From an uncultured Clostridia bacterium (GTDB lineage: Bacteria > Bacillota > Clostridia > Christensenellales > Borkfalkiaceae): a stretch of DNA of 64,000 bases. The stretch spans positions 32,273 through 96,272 of the forward strand of contig CANQHV010000004.1 in NCBI GenBank assembly GCA_947624005.1. The letters are read 5' to 3'. Shown here piece by piece: positions 51,959 through 62,189 of the stretch (positions are counted from its first letter, which is position 1; each line of letters begins with the position of its first letter). The notes below the pieces were generated by a model. The model was not told where the DNA came from and made no database searches. It was given only the letters and a program-made list of their open reading frames with translations. The position numbers and the translations under genes are program-made.

Positions 51959-53789
51959 TTTCAAAGCTGAAATCAAGCCCGTCCTTTGTTGTCTTTACCA
52001 AAATCTTTGCGCCCCTGAACGAGGAAAGGTCTTGCTTGTTCTCAAACATAAACATAGCTAGCTCATCGAGTAGTTTGTCGTTTATAGCATTGAGGATATC
52101 TCGCCCGCCCTTGCTACTGTCCGCACCGCCGAGAATATAGTTGATAAACTTCAATTCGTCCTCAAATTCCAAATCAATGCGATATTTTTCTGCGATCGCA
52201 CGCTGAACGGGAATGAGTTTTGACTTTGCGATTTTAACGGCAAACTCTTTATCTTTTATAAAATTGAACGGCACGATATTGTTGTATCCGATACGTCCCA
52301 AAATTTCGGGGCGCTTAATTTCGTTATCGAAATAATTTTTTACGATTTTGATAAACTCCTGCGCGACGTCTTCGTTTGTGCCGCTGTCGGAAACTTCCGA
52401 CGCGCCAAGATTGGACGTAAAGATAATCACGCTCTCGCTGAAATATACAGTTTCACCCTTGCTGTCGGTGAGCCTGCCGTCTTCGAGAATTTGCAGGAAG
52501 ATATCGAGGATACGGGGGTTGGGTTTTGCCGCCTTTTCTATTTCATCGAAAAGGATTATACTGAACGGCTTTTCCTTTACGGCGTTGGTGAGTTGCCCGC
52601 CCTCTTCGTAACCGACATATCCGGGAGGCGCGCCGATGAGCTTTTGGTCGCTGTTCTCCTGCGCATATTCGGACATATCGAAACGGATACACGCCTGCTC
52701 ATCGCCGAACAGGAATTTTGCAAGCGCCTTGGAGAGTTCAGTCTTGCCGACACCCGTAGGACCTACAAAGAAAAGCACGCCTTTGGGAGCGGAGCGGCTG
52801 GACGACTTATGTATTCCCGTAAGCCCCATATATGCCTTAACTACAACCTTTTCAATCTTCTCTATTGCCTCGTCTTGTCCGACAACGCGCTCGCCGAGAA
52901 TTTTTTTGATATTCTTGACGGCGTTATAGTCGAGTTTCTCCCACGGGTTGTCCTTTTCACCGTACTTGAAGAGGAGATAGAGTTGCTCGAACGGCAATTT
53001 TCCCTCCTTACGGGAAAGACGGGCAAGCTGTATAATCTCGCGGTTTGTAAAATCGTCAAGCATATCGACGTATTCGTTTTTCTTATCGCAAGTGAGGAGC
53101 CTTTCGCCCGCTTTGAGTTTTACCTCGAAGCCGTTTTCGATTTTCTCCATCATCTTCTCGCGCTCGGTTCTGTCGGGTTTGGAGAGAGTAAGACAGGCAA
53201 CTTCGGGATTGCCCTGATAAAAGGATATGGGAAACATTGCGAGCTTGCTTGTAACAAGAATAACAGTGCTTTCGTTAACTTCGGAATTTAAATATTCGAC
53301 CTTTTTGTCTTTTAGCGCCTTGCCGAGCATGGTTAAAAGTACCCTCTCGTCGGGAGACAACTGCCCGCCTGATGAAAACAGATAATCAGCCCAATTCAGG
53401 ACAAACGCGATTTTGCGGTTTGGCTTTTTTAAGTTTTTAAAGACCACATTGAATATTTCGGCGGGTTCCTTAAATAGTCCGGAGCCTGTCTTTTGCTCCT
53501 CCTCATTTTTCTGCTCTTCCCCGTCGTCAAAATCGTAGGCGCCGCCCTCTACTTCAACTTCTTCAATTACGTCGAGGCGGGACACATCGCCGTCCACGCC
53601 GTCTATTCTGTCCCAATAGAGGACGTCGTCATAGTCCATGTTTTTGAGCATATCCATGAGATACTGTTTAAGATCAACGATTTGTTTTTTGTCATTTAAA
53701 TATACATCGCCGACATTGCCGTCGAGAATAACGCATTTTTTGATGCCTATTTCTCTTTTTAACCTTTGAAAAGTTGTGGAAAGCGCCAT
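51951..53789 (-). CDS. ClpB/ClpA-like AAA+ protein with degenerate first domain
   Basis: 612 residues. The C-terminal AAA+ module has Walker A FVGPTGVGKTELSK (about 342), the pore-like APPGYVGYEEGG, Walker B IILFDEIEKA (about 412) and IIFTSNLGASE, as in ClpB D2. The N-terminal half (about 1-270) has an AAA-like FVLNWADYLF...LLTMLG without a Walker A, so it is probably an inactive module; an acidic linker lies near 85-100. GGAGGTAA precedes the ATG. No Clp protease-type recognition can be seen. Confidence 0.87.
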   Translation of the reverse strand: MALSTTFQRLKREIGIKKCVILDGNVGDVYLNDKKQIVDLKQYLMDMLKNMDYDDVLYWDRIDGVDGDVSRLDVIEEVEVEGGAYDFDDGEEQKNEEEQKTGSGLFKEPAEIFNVVFKNLKKPNRKIAFVLNWADYLFSSGGQLSPDERVLLTMLGKALKDKKVEYLNSEVNESTVILVTSKLAMFPISFYQGNPEVACLTLSKPDRTEREKMMEKIENGFEVKLKAGERLLTCDKKNEYVDMLDDFTNREIIQLARLSRKEGKLPFEQLYLLFKYGEKDNPWEKLDYNAVKNIKKILGERVVGQDEAIEKIEKVVVKAYMGLTGIHKSSSRSAPKGVLFFVGPTGVGKTELSKALAKFLFGDEQACIRFDMSEYAQENSDQKLIGAPPGYVGYEEGGQLTNAVKEKPFSIILFDEIEKAAKPNPRILDIFLQILEDGRLTDSKGETVYFSESVIIFTSNLGASEVSDSGTNEDVAQEFIKIVKNYFDNEIKRPEILGRIGYNNIVPFNFIKDKEFAVKIAKSKLIPVQRAIAEKYRIDLEFEDELKFINYILGGADSSKGGRDILNAINDKLLDELAMFMFENKQDLSSFRGAKILVKTTKDGLDFSFEND

Positions 53790-53792
53790 AAG

Positions 53793-54893
53793 TTACCTCC
53801 GATTTTTATTAGTATTGATGGCTTGATATTTCATAGTTGCAATCTTATCGGGATTGCTCCATATATCCGTTTGATTTGTAACGTGGATGCCGTAAACCTC
53901 TTCGAGGTCGTGCATAAAAGGCTCAATATCCTTTTGGCACGCTTGCCCTTCGTAACCGTGGAAGTGGTAGATAAACTTGCCGTCGAGAAAAATGCGGAAT
54001 TCAGCCTTTTCGCCGCTCGCTTTGAGAGCCACCATTATAACTTCGTTTGTGTCTCTCTTGATTTTTATATTCTTTTTATCAACGATAAATCCGCGGGTCT
54101 GTATGGCTTGCGTGATTACTTTAAGCGCTTGCCTGCGCACCTTTTCGTCCACAATCTCTTGTGAAGCCGCTTCGCGCATGGCAGTGAGCGTTTCGCGCTT
54201 TGAGGCGCCCTTTGTCGCCGTAATCTTTTCTATCTCGTCTTTTTCCACCTTTGCGGCTTCAAGTTCGGCGCGTATATTTTCCACTTCCCTTTCATAGCGG
54301 GATTCGTATGTCTCCTCCGAAAGCCGCTTCCCTGCCTCAACGAGTTTATCGCCGGAAAGCGAAGGGTCCTGCAAATAGGCAAGATAGGTGAACTGTTTGA
54401 GCGTACCGTCGGCTATGCCGTCAAGAACACTCTGCACTGCCGCCGTTACGGTTACAACTCCTTTGCCTTTTTTAATCATTTGCCTGTAATTGTCTTCAAT
54501 ACTTGACTTTAAAAGAGTTTCCAAAAGCCCTTGAAATTCCACGAGCTTTGAAGATGCCAATATATCGACTTCCCTTTTAAGCATTTCGGCAGCGGCAATT
54601 GCATCGTTTCTATGCCTATATTCTTCTTTCTCATTATCGACGGTAACAGTTCCTTTTTTTGCTTGAACTTCTGCTGCTGCACGAACTTTGTCAATATTGC
54701 GTTGAAGTTTTGTTCGTTCTTCTTGTATACTTTTTTTCAATGCTGATACTTGTTCGTTAAGTATGCTACTTGAATTGTTTTCCAATTCTTGCAACAGATT
54801 ATCCATTTCGGCGAGCTGATTTTCGGCAAGTTCGCATACGCTCTTACATTGGGTGGCTATATGTTGATAATCAATTTGCGTTTGATGGCTCAT
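53793..54893 (-). CDS. Coiled-coil protein of the helicase-HEPN operon
   Basis: 366 residues. Residues about 10-120 and 185-260 are long heptad-type, charged helices; the C-terminal 100 residues look globular (FRIFLDGKFIYHFHGYEGQACQKDI). The start is ATG 54893 with GGAGGG 7 nt before it and an ATGA overlap with the preceding gene. Family not recognised. It may bridge the AAA+ protein and the HEPN protein. Confidence 0.75.
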   Translation of the reverse strand: MSHQTQIDYQHIATQCKSVCELAENQLAEMDNLLQELENNSSSILNEQVSALKKSIQEERTKLQRNIDKVRAAAEVQAKKGTVTVDNEKEEYRHRNDAIAAAEMLKREVDILASSKLVEFQGLLETLLKSSIEDNYRQMIKKGKGVVTVTAAVQSVLDGIADGTLKQFTYLAYLQDPSLSGDKLVEAGKRLSEETYESRYEREVENIRAELEAAKVEKDEIEKITATKGASKRETLTAMREAASQEIVDEKVRRQALKVITQAIQTRGFIVDKKNIKIKRDTNEVIMVALKASGEKAEFRIFLDGKFIYHFHGYEGQACQKDIEPFMHDLEEVYGIHVTNQTDIWSNPDKIATMKYQAINTNKNRR

Positions 54894-57094
54894 TTGTTCC
54901 CTCCTATTGAAAATACTATATCCCGCCAATTTTCGATATCGTTTTTATTAAATTGCGCCTGCACTCTATCCGGATGTTGCAAATGGTTTCTGCAAATGCG
55001 CAACTTGTGCAGTGCGCTTGCCTCTTTACCATCAATAAAGCCTTCTTCTTTTGCCATATCAATAAGTTCGTTTGCCTGCATTGTATTGTCTGCCTGCAAG
55101 ATTTTACGCAGGTCAAATTGCAACTTCACAAGCAAGTCGCATATCGCGTCTTTGTATCTCCCACGGTCAATATACTCATTGATATACTTTTCCGTAATTT
55201 TTTCGGGGTGCGAAGACGCCGTCCTTTCAATCGACAGCAATTCGTGAACGGTGTCATATATGGCCTTATACCCTTCAAGCTCTTTAAATTCTTTTTCGGC
55301 ATACCGTCTGTACTTTTCCAACGTGCGACAGGTTGAAATAAAAGTTCCATAGGCGTTGAAAAATTCGTCAACGTTATAATCTTCTTTTATCGTATAATCG
55401 GACAAACTCTCCACCCCAAGCATTGTGTTTAGCTTGTTGAAGTTTGTTTGCAACACCGAAAACTGTAAAACGAACTCGCTGTCGGCGATTATAGGTTCTC
55501 CGTCCAATACTGCGCGGAGATATAAGTCAATAACATTAACTATTCCGAGAATCAAGCCCGTATCGAACCCCGCCGAAGAGAGGGCCTGATAAACAAGTGT
55601 CGGATCTTCGGTTTTGGCAACGTTTTGCGAAAAACTCGTAATATAGTCGATATCAGACATACCTACTGCCTTTACGAGCGGTGATAAAACGGTATTTTTG
55701 TAAATCACATTGTCGAGCTTGACTTCCTTTACGCTATCCGCATAATAAGTTCCCGCCAGCCGCTTAAAACAAGTATCCCAACCTTCCGATTTTGCAAAAG
55801 CCGAATTGAGTTTTAAAAGAAACTCGATTTTGTCATCAACAGTCTTGATTTCGGATAATTTTTCATTTGCGTAAATTTCAAACAATTCGCTGTTTTTTAA
55901 TGCCGCGGCGGCATACATTATCACCTTGCTACACTCAATATCAAACGGTTTGGACTTATAAACATTAAATATTTCCGTTACCGCATTACCGAACTGCTCG
56001 TCCGTCGCCGTATTTTCAACCAAGAGTTGCATTTTAAACACATCTTTGAGTTGTTCGCACGGGAACTCAACGTTCAAAGCCCGATAATACCTGCAACCCG
56101 ATAAATCAAATAGTGCGAATTCGGCATCTTTATCCAATCCGTCTAAAATTGCCGCATCCGTAAAACGGATTGCTTCGTCGTCGCTCTCATAGTCCAACCC
56201 ACCGCGTTCCAAAAATACGTTGCAAGCCGTTTTTGCCTGCTTTGCAAAATCGTCGGGAATATAAAAATTCGACACGTCCAATTCTTTAAAAGGAATAGTA
56301 GGAATATTTTCGTAATTTTTCAATCTGTCAGTAAACCTATACCGCGGCTTGAACGCGATGACGCGCTCCATAATTTCGGAGGTAAAGTATTTATTAAAAA
56401 ACGCCGTTTCATCGCTTGTGGCAAATTTAAACTCTACACCCTTTGAGGTAATTAGAATAGTGAAATTATCTTCCGGCTTTACCGCTCTTTTTTGCGGCTC
56501 TTCCGTTTCAAAGGATATTATTTTTTCTTCTGCCTTTAAGCCCATTTTCGTAGGATTTGCGTTTATATAATCCCCCATTCCGCTTATATCCAACTTGAGC
56601 CTATCGATGAAATCTTCTCCGAGCGCCGAAGTAGAAATGTCCGCATGCGATATGGGATAAGCAATATCGAATTTGCGCCTTACGGGGTCAAAATAAATCT
56701 CCTTTTGCTTTACTTTTTCCTGCCCCGTGGGAATTGCTTTATCGCGGAACATTACTTTGCCTTTTTGCGTAAGTTTTATCTCTCCCATCTTGATTTGGCT
56801 GAAATATCGCGGCTCGTTAAAATATGACGCGGGATATGCCGATTCGATAATTTCCGTACCTATAAGACCCGCAATTTCTTTCCCGAATATGTAATGAAGT
56901 TCAGAAGGAATTCCGAATTTTAAAAGTACATCTGAAATCTTTTCGGCGGAAGCCGTTGCCTTATCTATCATTTCAAGCAGGATATAAGCTATACCCGAAG
57001 CCTTTCTTACTTCGTTGTACCTGATATTGACAGGGTAAATCAAAAGCGGAAAGGGGCATGACGTTGTAATTTGCTTGATAGGTTTATCTGCCAT
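54890..57094 (-). CDS. Large protein with C-terminal HEPN domain
   Basis: 734 residues. The last 90 residues are a helical HEPN-type domain ending LRICRNHLQHPDR, with R702-x4-H707 as the HEPN RNase motif; LVKLQFDLRKIL precedes it. Residues 1-250 are beta-rich and 250-640 helical, both unassigned. It overlaps the helicase gene by 11 bp and the coiled-coil gene by 4 bp. A toxin-like RNase effector is plausible, but HEPN domains can also be inactive. Confidence 0.75.
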   Translation of the reverse strand: MADKPIKQITTSCPFPLLIYPVNIRYNEVRKASGIAYILLEMIDKATASAEKISDVLLKFGIPSELHYIFGKEIAGLIGTEIIESAYPASYFNEPRYFSQIKMGEIKLTQKGKVMFRDKAIPTGQEKVKQKEIYFDPVRRKFDIAYPISHADISTSALGEDFIDRLKLDISGMGDYINANPTKMGLKAEEKIISFETEEPQKRAVKPEDNFTILITSKGVEFKFATSDETAFFNKYFTSEIMERVIAFKPRYRFTDRLKNYENIPTIPFKELDVSNFYIPDDFAKQAKTACNVFLERGGLDYESDDEAIRFTDAAILDGLDKDAEFALFDLSGCRYYRALNVEFPCEQLKDVFKMQLLVENTATDEQFGNAVTEIFNVYKSKPFDIECSKVIMYAAAALKNSELFEIYANEKLSEIKTVDDKIEFLLKLNSAFAKSEGWDTCFKRLAGTYYADSVKEVKLDNVIYKNTVLSPLVKAVGMSDIDYITSFSQNVAKTEDPTLVYQALSSAGFDTGLILGIVNVIDLYLRAVLDGEPIIADSEFVLQFSVLQTNFNKLNTMLGVESLSDYTIKEDYNVDEFFNAYGTFISTCRTLEKYRRYAEKEFKELEGYKAIYDTVHELLSIERTASSHPEKITEKYINEYIDRGRYKDAICDLLVKLQFDLRKILQADNTMQANELIDMAKEEGFIDGKEASALHKLRICRNHLQHPDRVQAQFNKNDIENWRDIVFSIGGNK

Positions 57095-60000
57095 AATTCT
57101 CTCCTAAAATATCGCTTGCGGTAAGGACGCGCCCGCGGAAATATACAGTATCGATAATCTCCCTGAATACAGGATAATTTACTTTATCCAGCTCTTTTCT
57201 CCCTTCCATATCGGGCAAATCGATATTGCCGTTTTCGGACAAGAATTTTTTTGAGCCGACGATAATCAATAATTTTCTCGCACGGGAAAGCGCCACGTTG
57301 ATACGCTCGAACTTTTTAATAAACTCCAAATCGAACTTCTTACCGGGGGCGGGGTTTCGTACCATTGAAACGATAATTATATCCCGTTCGTCGCCCTGAA
57401 AATCATCCACCGTACTGATAATAAGCCGCTCGTCTTGCTTTGCGGAAAAGCCGTTGAATTGCGCATATCTGCGTTTCTTTTTAATTAGCCCCGCCTGGTC
57501 GCCGTATGTGCAGATAATTCCCGCGCTTGGCCGCTCGTCAAGCCGTTTTTCTTTATTTACTTTTAATTTTCCCGATTTTACAAGTTCAGCACTCGCCCTA
57601 TCAAGTTCCTTTAAAAGCGTAATGGCAACTTCCGCTTCCTGTTCGTTTACTTTTGAAGTGCTCCCCTCGTAGGCGCTCGACTCACGCTCGTCGCAATCCA
57701 CAAAATAAATGTGGTGCATAGGGTCGATAACCGTATTGCCGTTGATACGGACGGTAAGATTATGCTGCTTTTCGTCGTCCTGTTGCTTTTTGCCGATTGA
57801 AAGCCCCTTTGGGTTGCCGCCGTAAAAGTGATTGAATACTTCCATAATATGGCTGTGGCAACGGTATTGCTTGTTGAGCATCACGCGGAAATCATCGGGC
57901 ACTTTTTCATACAACGTTTTAAAAAAGCACTCTTCGTAAAGTCTTTTATATTCGTCGTTTTTCTGTTTCGTTATTATATCTTCGTCAAGCTCTTCAAAAT
58001 CGCTTTCGCGCAGATGGCGCAAATCGTACATAGGCGGGAGCTGCCTGTGGTCGCCAACTAAAATGACCGTTTTGCCGTATAAAATCGGAATCAACAAATC
58101 GAGGAATGACGACTTTGAAACCTCGTCGATTATGACGACTTCTATCCCCTGCGTGCGGATATCCACCGAATCTATTCCGTACTTTGCAAGTTCGGTAAGT
58201 TGCGAAGAGGTAAACCTGTCGCGGCTTGTACAAGTGATACCAAACACGTTTACGTTGTTAAAAAGTTCCCTTGTATAGGCCTGCCGGTCCTCTTCGAGAA
58301 TATCCTCTTGGGCAAGATATTTGCATATCGCTCGGTAAGTGGGTATTTTATTTTCGCTTTGGATATTTTTATAATCTTTTTCGAGTTTGTCCCACTCTTC
58401 CCTGATAATATCAAACGCCGTTTCAAGATTTTCGGAATCATACTCTTTTACAATCGAAAAATCGTTGAAGAACCGCGTTATTTTTTGCTTTAAGGAAGAA
58501 TACAGCTCTCCGTATTCCTCTATTCCGCTGTTTTTACCCAGCTGTTCATACTCTCGCTTATGTTTACTGATTTCAGACTGTTTGTCGCCTATTTTTACGG
58601 TCAATTCGTTTTCACTGGTTGACTGCTTTTGGATAATCTCCTCTATCGAAAATTTCATTTCCGATATCAATGAGCGCAAGCGTTGTTGAAACGCGGTAAG
58701 CTCGTCCGGCAAATGCCGCAAAAGTCCTTCGTCCTTTACAATTTCGGGAACAAGCGAATAAATAAGGCTTCCCGAAAGATTGAAATCGTTTGTGATTGAA
58801 ACAGTCTTTATCTTTTTCCCTATATCAATCAGTTCGGCTTGTTTTTGTTTAAACTCCGCATAATTTTCTTCGCCTTCTTCGGGAGGTTCAAAAGTATCGG
58901 GGTTTACCAATGCTTGCAACATGGCGCGTATTTCTTGTTGCTTTTTTTGCAACTCTACCAGCGTATCGCCCGATAGAATATGGGTAAGCTCTTCACAGAC
59001 GACGGCAATATCGGCTTTTACAAGCTCTCCCGCTCTTTCTGCGGAAATTGATTTCAAACAGGGATATTCCGCAAGCAATGCCGAGATTTTTTGCGAAAAT
59101 TCCCTTATACATTGCTCTTTTACTCCCTCGGCGGTCAATCGGCAACTCTCGATATATCTTATCGTCCGCTTGTATTCGTCCGTGTCCTCACGCATAGCCG
59201 AAAGTTCGGCACGCAAATTTTGTACTTCTTCATTCAAACGGTTGACCGCTTGGGAGATTGCCGAGCGGCGGCTTTCAACCTCTAAATTCTCGCGCTTCAA
59301 CCGCAAAAGTTTATCGTACTCTACACGGAGATTTTTCATCTCCTCGTCGAACGACGCTTTGGTTTCTTCGAAGTGCTCGAATCTTAATATTTGTCGTTCA
59401 AGATTGCCGCCTATATTTGCGTAGAAATTGTCAACAAGTCTTTCCGGACTGTAATTTGTCTCCTTGCCGTTTTGCGACGGAATAAGTCTTAACGGTCTTA
59501 TTTCGGGAATTTTAGGCAAACGCTCAAAAACGTTATCGATTGCCTTATGCGTCTCGGAAGAGATTAAAATCTTTTTGCCGCGCTTGCATAGCTGTGCCGT
59601 GATTTCCGCAATGACCTGCGTCTTCCCCGTTCCCGGAGGTCCCTGCAAAAGGAATAAACTCTCGCTTGCAAGCGCGCGCTTTACAGCAAGTTTTTGCCTG
59701 TCATTCAAACTTTCCAAATACCAATCGGGCTCTTTATCCAAGCCCCTTGCAGTCTGTGCAAGTTTTTCGGGAGCAAACAGATAGGCGGGCAAGTAAGGAT
59801 TTTTTACATATCCGCAAAGAAAAGAACTTAATGCCTTTTCCTGACGTTCTATCTTTGCCTTTTCAGCACGGTTATCATACGTTAAATACTTCGGCTCGGT
59901 TTTATCTATTTCCTTTTGGAGCTCCGAAACTTTATCGGTAATATCCGCAGGACGGAAATATATGCAATATCTGCGCACGGTTTCATTTTCAATCTTTTCG

Positions 60001-61532
60001 TCTTTTTGCGCTTGTAATTTCTTTTGCAGTTCTTCTTTTGCGGCAGTTTTCTCCTGTTCTATTCGACCCTTGTATTGCACTTCGAGCTGTGACTGTTTCT
60101 CTTTTTTCAGCCTGTCGAGTTCAACCTGCAATGCAATGCCAAGGCTCTTCCGTTTCGTTTCAATCAATCTGTCATTTCGCCTAATATAGAACTCACGCAG
60201 CGAAACGGGTTGCTCGATATCTTGTTTTTGCGCTTCAAACTCTTTATTTACTTCTTTATCTTTATTTTCCGCAATGTCGAGTTCCAACGCCCCTTCGATT
60301 TCCTGTTTATACTGCGCAAATCGCTGCTCGTACTGCACGCGCAAAACAGGCGTCTGCGCCTCTACAAACTTTATAAGTTCTCCACGAATGAAGCCGGCAT
60401 ATTTATTTTCTATCGCCCCGTATGCGCTTTTTATATCTTTTTCATACTGTCTTTCAAGCGCAGAACAGTCGGGTTCTATATCTACATGCGTAAATAAATA
60501 CCGCTCGCCCAAAGAATATTGAAAAAATCTTACACCCTTTGGCAAATCGCCGTTTTTGTCGTATTTGGGCTCTGTGGGTGATAACCCCATAGCGTCCTTG
60601 GTATAGCGGTTGAGCCACACTTCAAATTTGGGCTTGCCTCTGCCGTTTTTACCTATCGTGTCGCTCAATATTGCTTTTCTGTTCTTATCTATTTCCACCT
60701 TGATAAGCGGAAATCCGTCGGCGCCGCTCACCTCTTTGGAAAGAATAATCTGCTCACCGCGTGCAAAATCGGAAATTCCGTCAAGCAATAAATCGGAATA
60801 TGATTCATTTTTACGGTAGACCTCTTTTGTAATCATATAAGAATTACAAACAGTCGCATTGTTTATGGGAGCACAACGTTCGGACTGTTTGCCCAAATAA
60901 TATCTGCGGAATTGAAGATACTGTTGCCATTCGCCAAAAGTATAAATCGCCTGTTGCGGATTCGGCACGGGATAAAGTTCTGTACAGAGCGAGTTGACAA
61001 AATCATTTGTCAAAACGGGATTATGCATTTCCCGCACACCGTAATCGGGTACTGTAATATTCCTTCCGTTTGCATTAAACGTCTTTTCCGCAAATGCGCA
61101 CGCCGCAGTACAGTAAACCGATCTCTCCCCGAATTTGGCAACTTTGGTATCGATAAATTCGATTCCCTTTACGGTAATATCAATAACGCTACCAAACGTA
61201 ACATCACCTATGACAATCAAATCATATTGTTCGGGAACGCAATAAGACATCGCGCCGCTTTTTTCGGGGCGGATAATTATATTATAAATGCAATCCTTTC
61301 CGCGATAATTCTGTTTAACGCGCCTGTCAAATGCCGGTAGCGATATGTAATAGGTCTTGTCGGTTGCAAGGAAAGCGCTTGCAATAAATTCTTGAAGCGT
61401 ATTGGCAGCATAGAGCCCCAAACGGGGTTTTAACGCCTCGTATTGCTCTGTCAAAGAAGTTGTGTAAAGGTCGTCCCAACTTCTGCTACCGCGTTCAAGA
61501 TTGTCTAAAAAATTAAGATACAAATATCCCAT
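57084..61532 (-). CDS. Upf1/Dna2-like SF1 helicase (in-frame UGA before this ATG)
   Basis: 1482 residues from ATG 61532. Residues about 1-560 are unassigned, with long coiled coils near 350-560. The helicase core has LLQGPPGTGKTQVIAE (about 630), IIDEVSKSSFLDLL (about 1133), GDHRQLPPM, and VDDFQGDERDIIIVSM then NVALSRARK (about 1410), the Upf1-like set. Heptad-rich insert at about 720-1050. The same frame extends upstream to ATG 61637, which has a good GAGG site coupled to the HTH gene's stop, but a TGA interrupts it at 61604-61602. The ATG at 61532 has only a distant GAGGAG. Confidence 0.85.
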   Translation of the reverse strand: MGYLYLNFLDNLERGSRSWDDLYTTSLTEQYEALKPRLGLYAANTLQEFIASAFLATDKTYYISLPAFDRRVKQNYRGKDCIYNIIIRPEKSGAMSYCVPEQYDLIVIGDVTFGSVIDITVKGIEFIDTKVAKFGERSVYCTAACAFAEKTFNANGRNITVPDYGVREMHNPVLTNDFVNSLCTELYPVPNPQQAIYTFGEWQQYLQFRRYYLGKQSERCAPINNATVCNSYMITKEVYRKNESYSDLLLDGISDFARGEQIILSKEVSGADGFPLIKVEIDKNRKAILSDTIGKNGRGKPKFEVWLNRYTKDAMGLSPTEPKYDKNGDLPKGVRFFQYSLGERYLFTHVDIEPDCSALERQYEKDIKSAYGAIENKYAGFIRGELIKFVEAQTPVLRVQYEQRFAQYKQEIEGALELDIAENKDKEVNKEFEAQKQDIEQPVSLREFYIRRNDRLIETKRKSLGIALQVELDRLKKEKQSQLEVQYKGRIEQEKTAAKEELQKKLQAQKDEKIENETVRRYCIYFRPADITDKVSELQKEIDKTEPKYLTYDNRAEKAKIERQEKALSSFLCGYVKNPYLPAYLFAPEKLAQTARGLDKEPDWYLESLNDRQKLAVKRALASESLFLLQGPPGTGKTQVIAEITAQLCKRGKKILISSETHKAIDNVFERLPKIPEIRPLRLIPSQNGKETNYSPERLVDNFYANIGGNLERQILRFEHFEETKASFDEEMKNLRVEYDKLLRLKRENLEVESRRSAISQAVNRLNEEVQNLRAELSAMREDTDEYKRTIRYIESCRLTAEGVKEQCIREFSQKISALLAEYPCLKSISAERAGELVKADIAVVCEELTHILSGDTLVELQKKQQEIRAMLQALVNPDTFEPPEEGEENYAEFKQKQAELIDIGKKIKTVSITNDFNLSGSLIYSLVPEIVKDEGLLRHLPDELTAFQQRLRSLISEMKFSIEEIIQKQSTSENELTVKIGDKQSEISKHKREYEQLGKNSGIEEYGELYSSLKQKITRFFNDFSIVKEYDSENLETAFDIIREEWDKLEKDYKNIQSENKIPTYRAICKYLAQEDILEEDRQAYTRELFNNVNVFGITCTSRDRFTSSQLTELAKYGIDSVDIRTQGIEVVIIDEVSKSSFLDLLIPILYGKTVILVGDHRQLPPMYDLRHLRESDFEELDEDIITKQKNDEYKRLYEECFFKTLYEKVPDDFRVMLNKQYRCHSHIMEVFNHFYGGNPKGLSIGKKQQDDEKQHNLTVRINGNTVIDPMHHIYFVDCDERESSAYEGSTSKVNEQEAEVAITLLKELDRASAELVKSGKLKVNKEKRLDERPSAGIICTYGDQAGLIKKKRRYAQFNGFSAKQDERLIISTVDDFQGDERDIIIVSMVRNPAPGKKFDLEFIKKFERINVALSRARKLLIIVGSKKFLSENGNIDLPDMEGRKELDKVNYPVFREIIDTVYFRGRVLTASDILGENYGR

Positions 61533-61639
61533 TTTTACTTTGTTTTGCTCCTCAAACCATTTTTCATATTCTCTGTCTTTACATTCTTCGCTCTCTTCAT
61601 ATCAACGTCGGTATTCATCATCGCTATCGGATTCCATAT

Positions 61640-62158
61640 TTACCTCAACGTTTTACGGTATTTTGCAAAAATATCCAGGTAATCGATAAACTCCTTCATT
61701 TCGGCGGAATTTGCTCCCGACACTATCTCGGAAATTTTATCAAACAAAATAGTGAGCGTAAACTCATCAAGAGCGGAAAATTTTTTTAAGACTTCCGCTT
61801 GCCTTTTTAAAGCCGAGTTTTCCTGCCTTAACTTTTCGTTTTGGGCAGTCAGCTCTTCCAAAGACGCGAGAGCCTCTTTTTTGCTGTTTGCGCTGTCGCC
61901 TAAAATACTTGAAATACGGTTCAAATACTTATTCAATAATTCGCTGTCAGATTCGTCCAAAACAAGCTCAAGCTCCTCTTCATTTTCTTTTCCGAAAAGA
62001 TAAAGTATTTTTAACTGCTTGTCCTTTGGGATATCGGAAAAATTTTCCAAATTTCGATAATTGTAGATTGTGGCCTTGGAAACATCCAGATATTTTATTA
62101 AATCAGTTACCTTTATTGAAAACTTCGTTACAAGCCGCTCGAAAAGTTTTGTTGTCAT
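61640..62158 (-). CDS. HTH regulator of the helicase-HEPN operon
   Basis: 172 residues: N-terminal helix-turn-helix (KVTDLIKYLDVSKATIYNYRNLENF, about 16-40) and a coiled coil (about 95-125, SLEELTAQNEKLRQENSALKRQ). First gene of the operon. Its last codons carry the GAGG site for the next start 2 nt later. A perfect inverted repeat in its promoter suggests self-control. Confidence 0.8.
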   Translation of the reverse strand: MTTKLFERLVTKFSIKVTDLIKYLDVSKATIYNYRNLENFSDIPKDKQLKILYLFGKENEEELELVLDESDSELLNKYLNRISSILGDSANSKKEALASLEELTAQNEKLRQENSALKRQAEVLKKFSALDEFTLTILFDKISEIVSGANSAEMKEFIDYLDIFAKYRKTLR

Positions 62159-62189
62159 AACAACACCGCCTATGCTTTTTATTACATAA

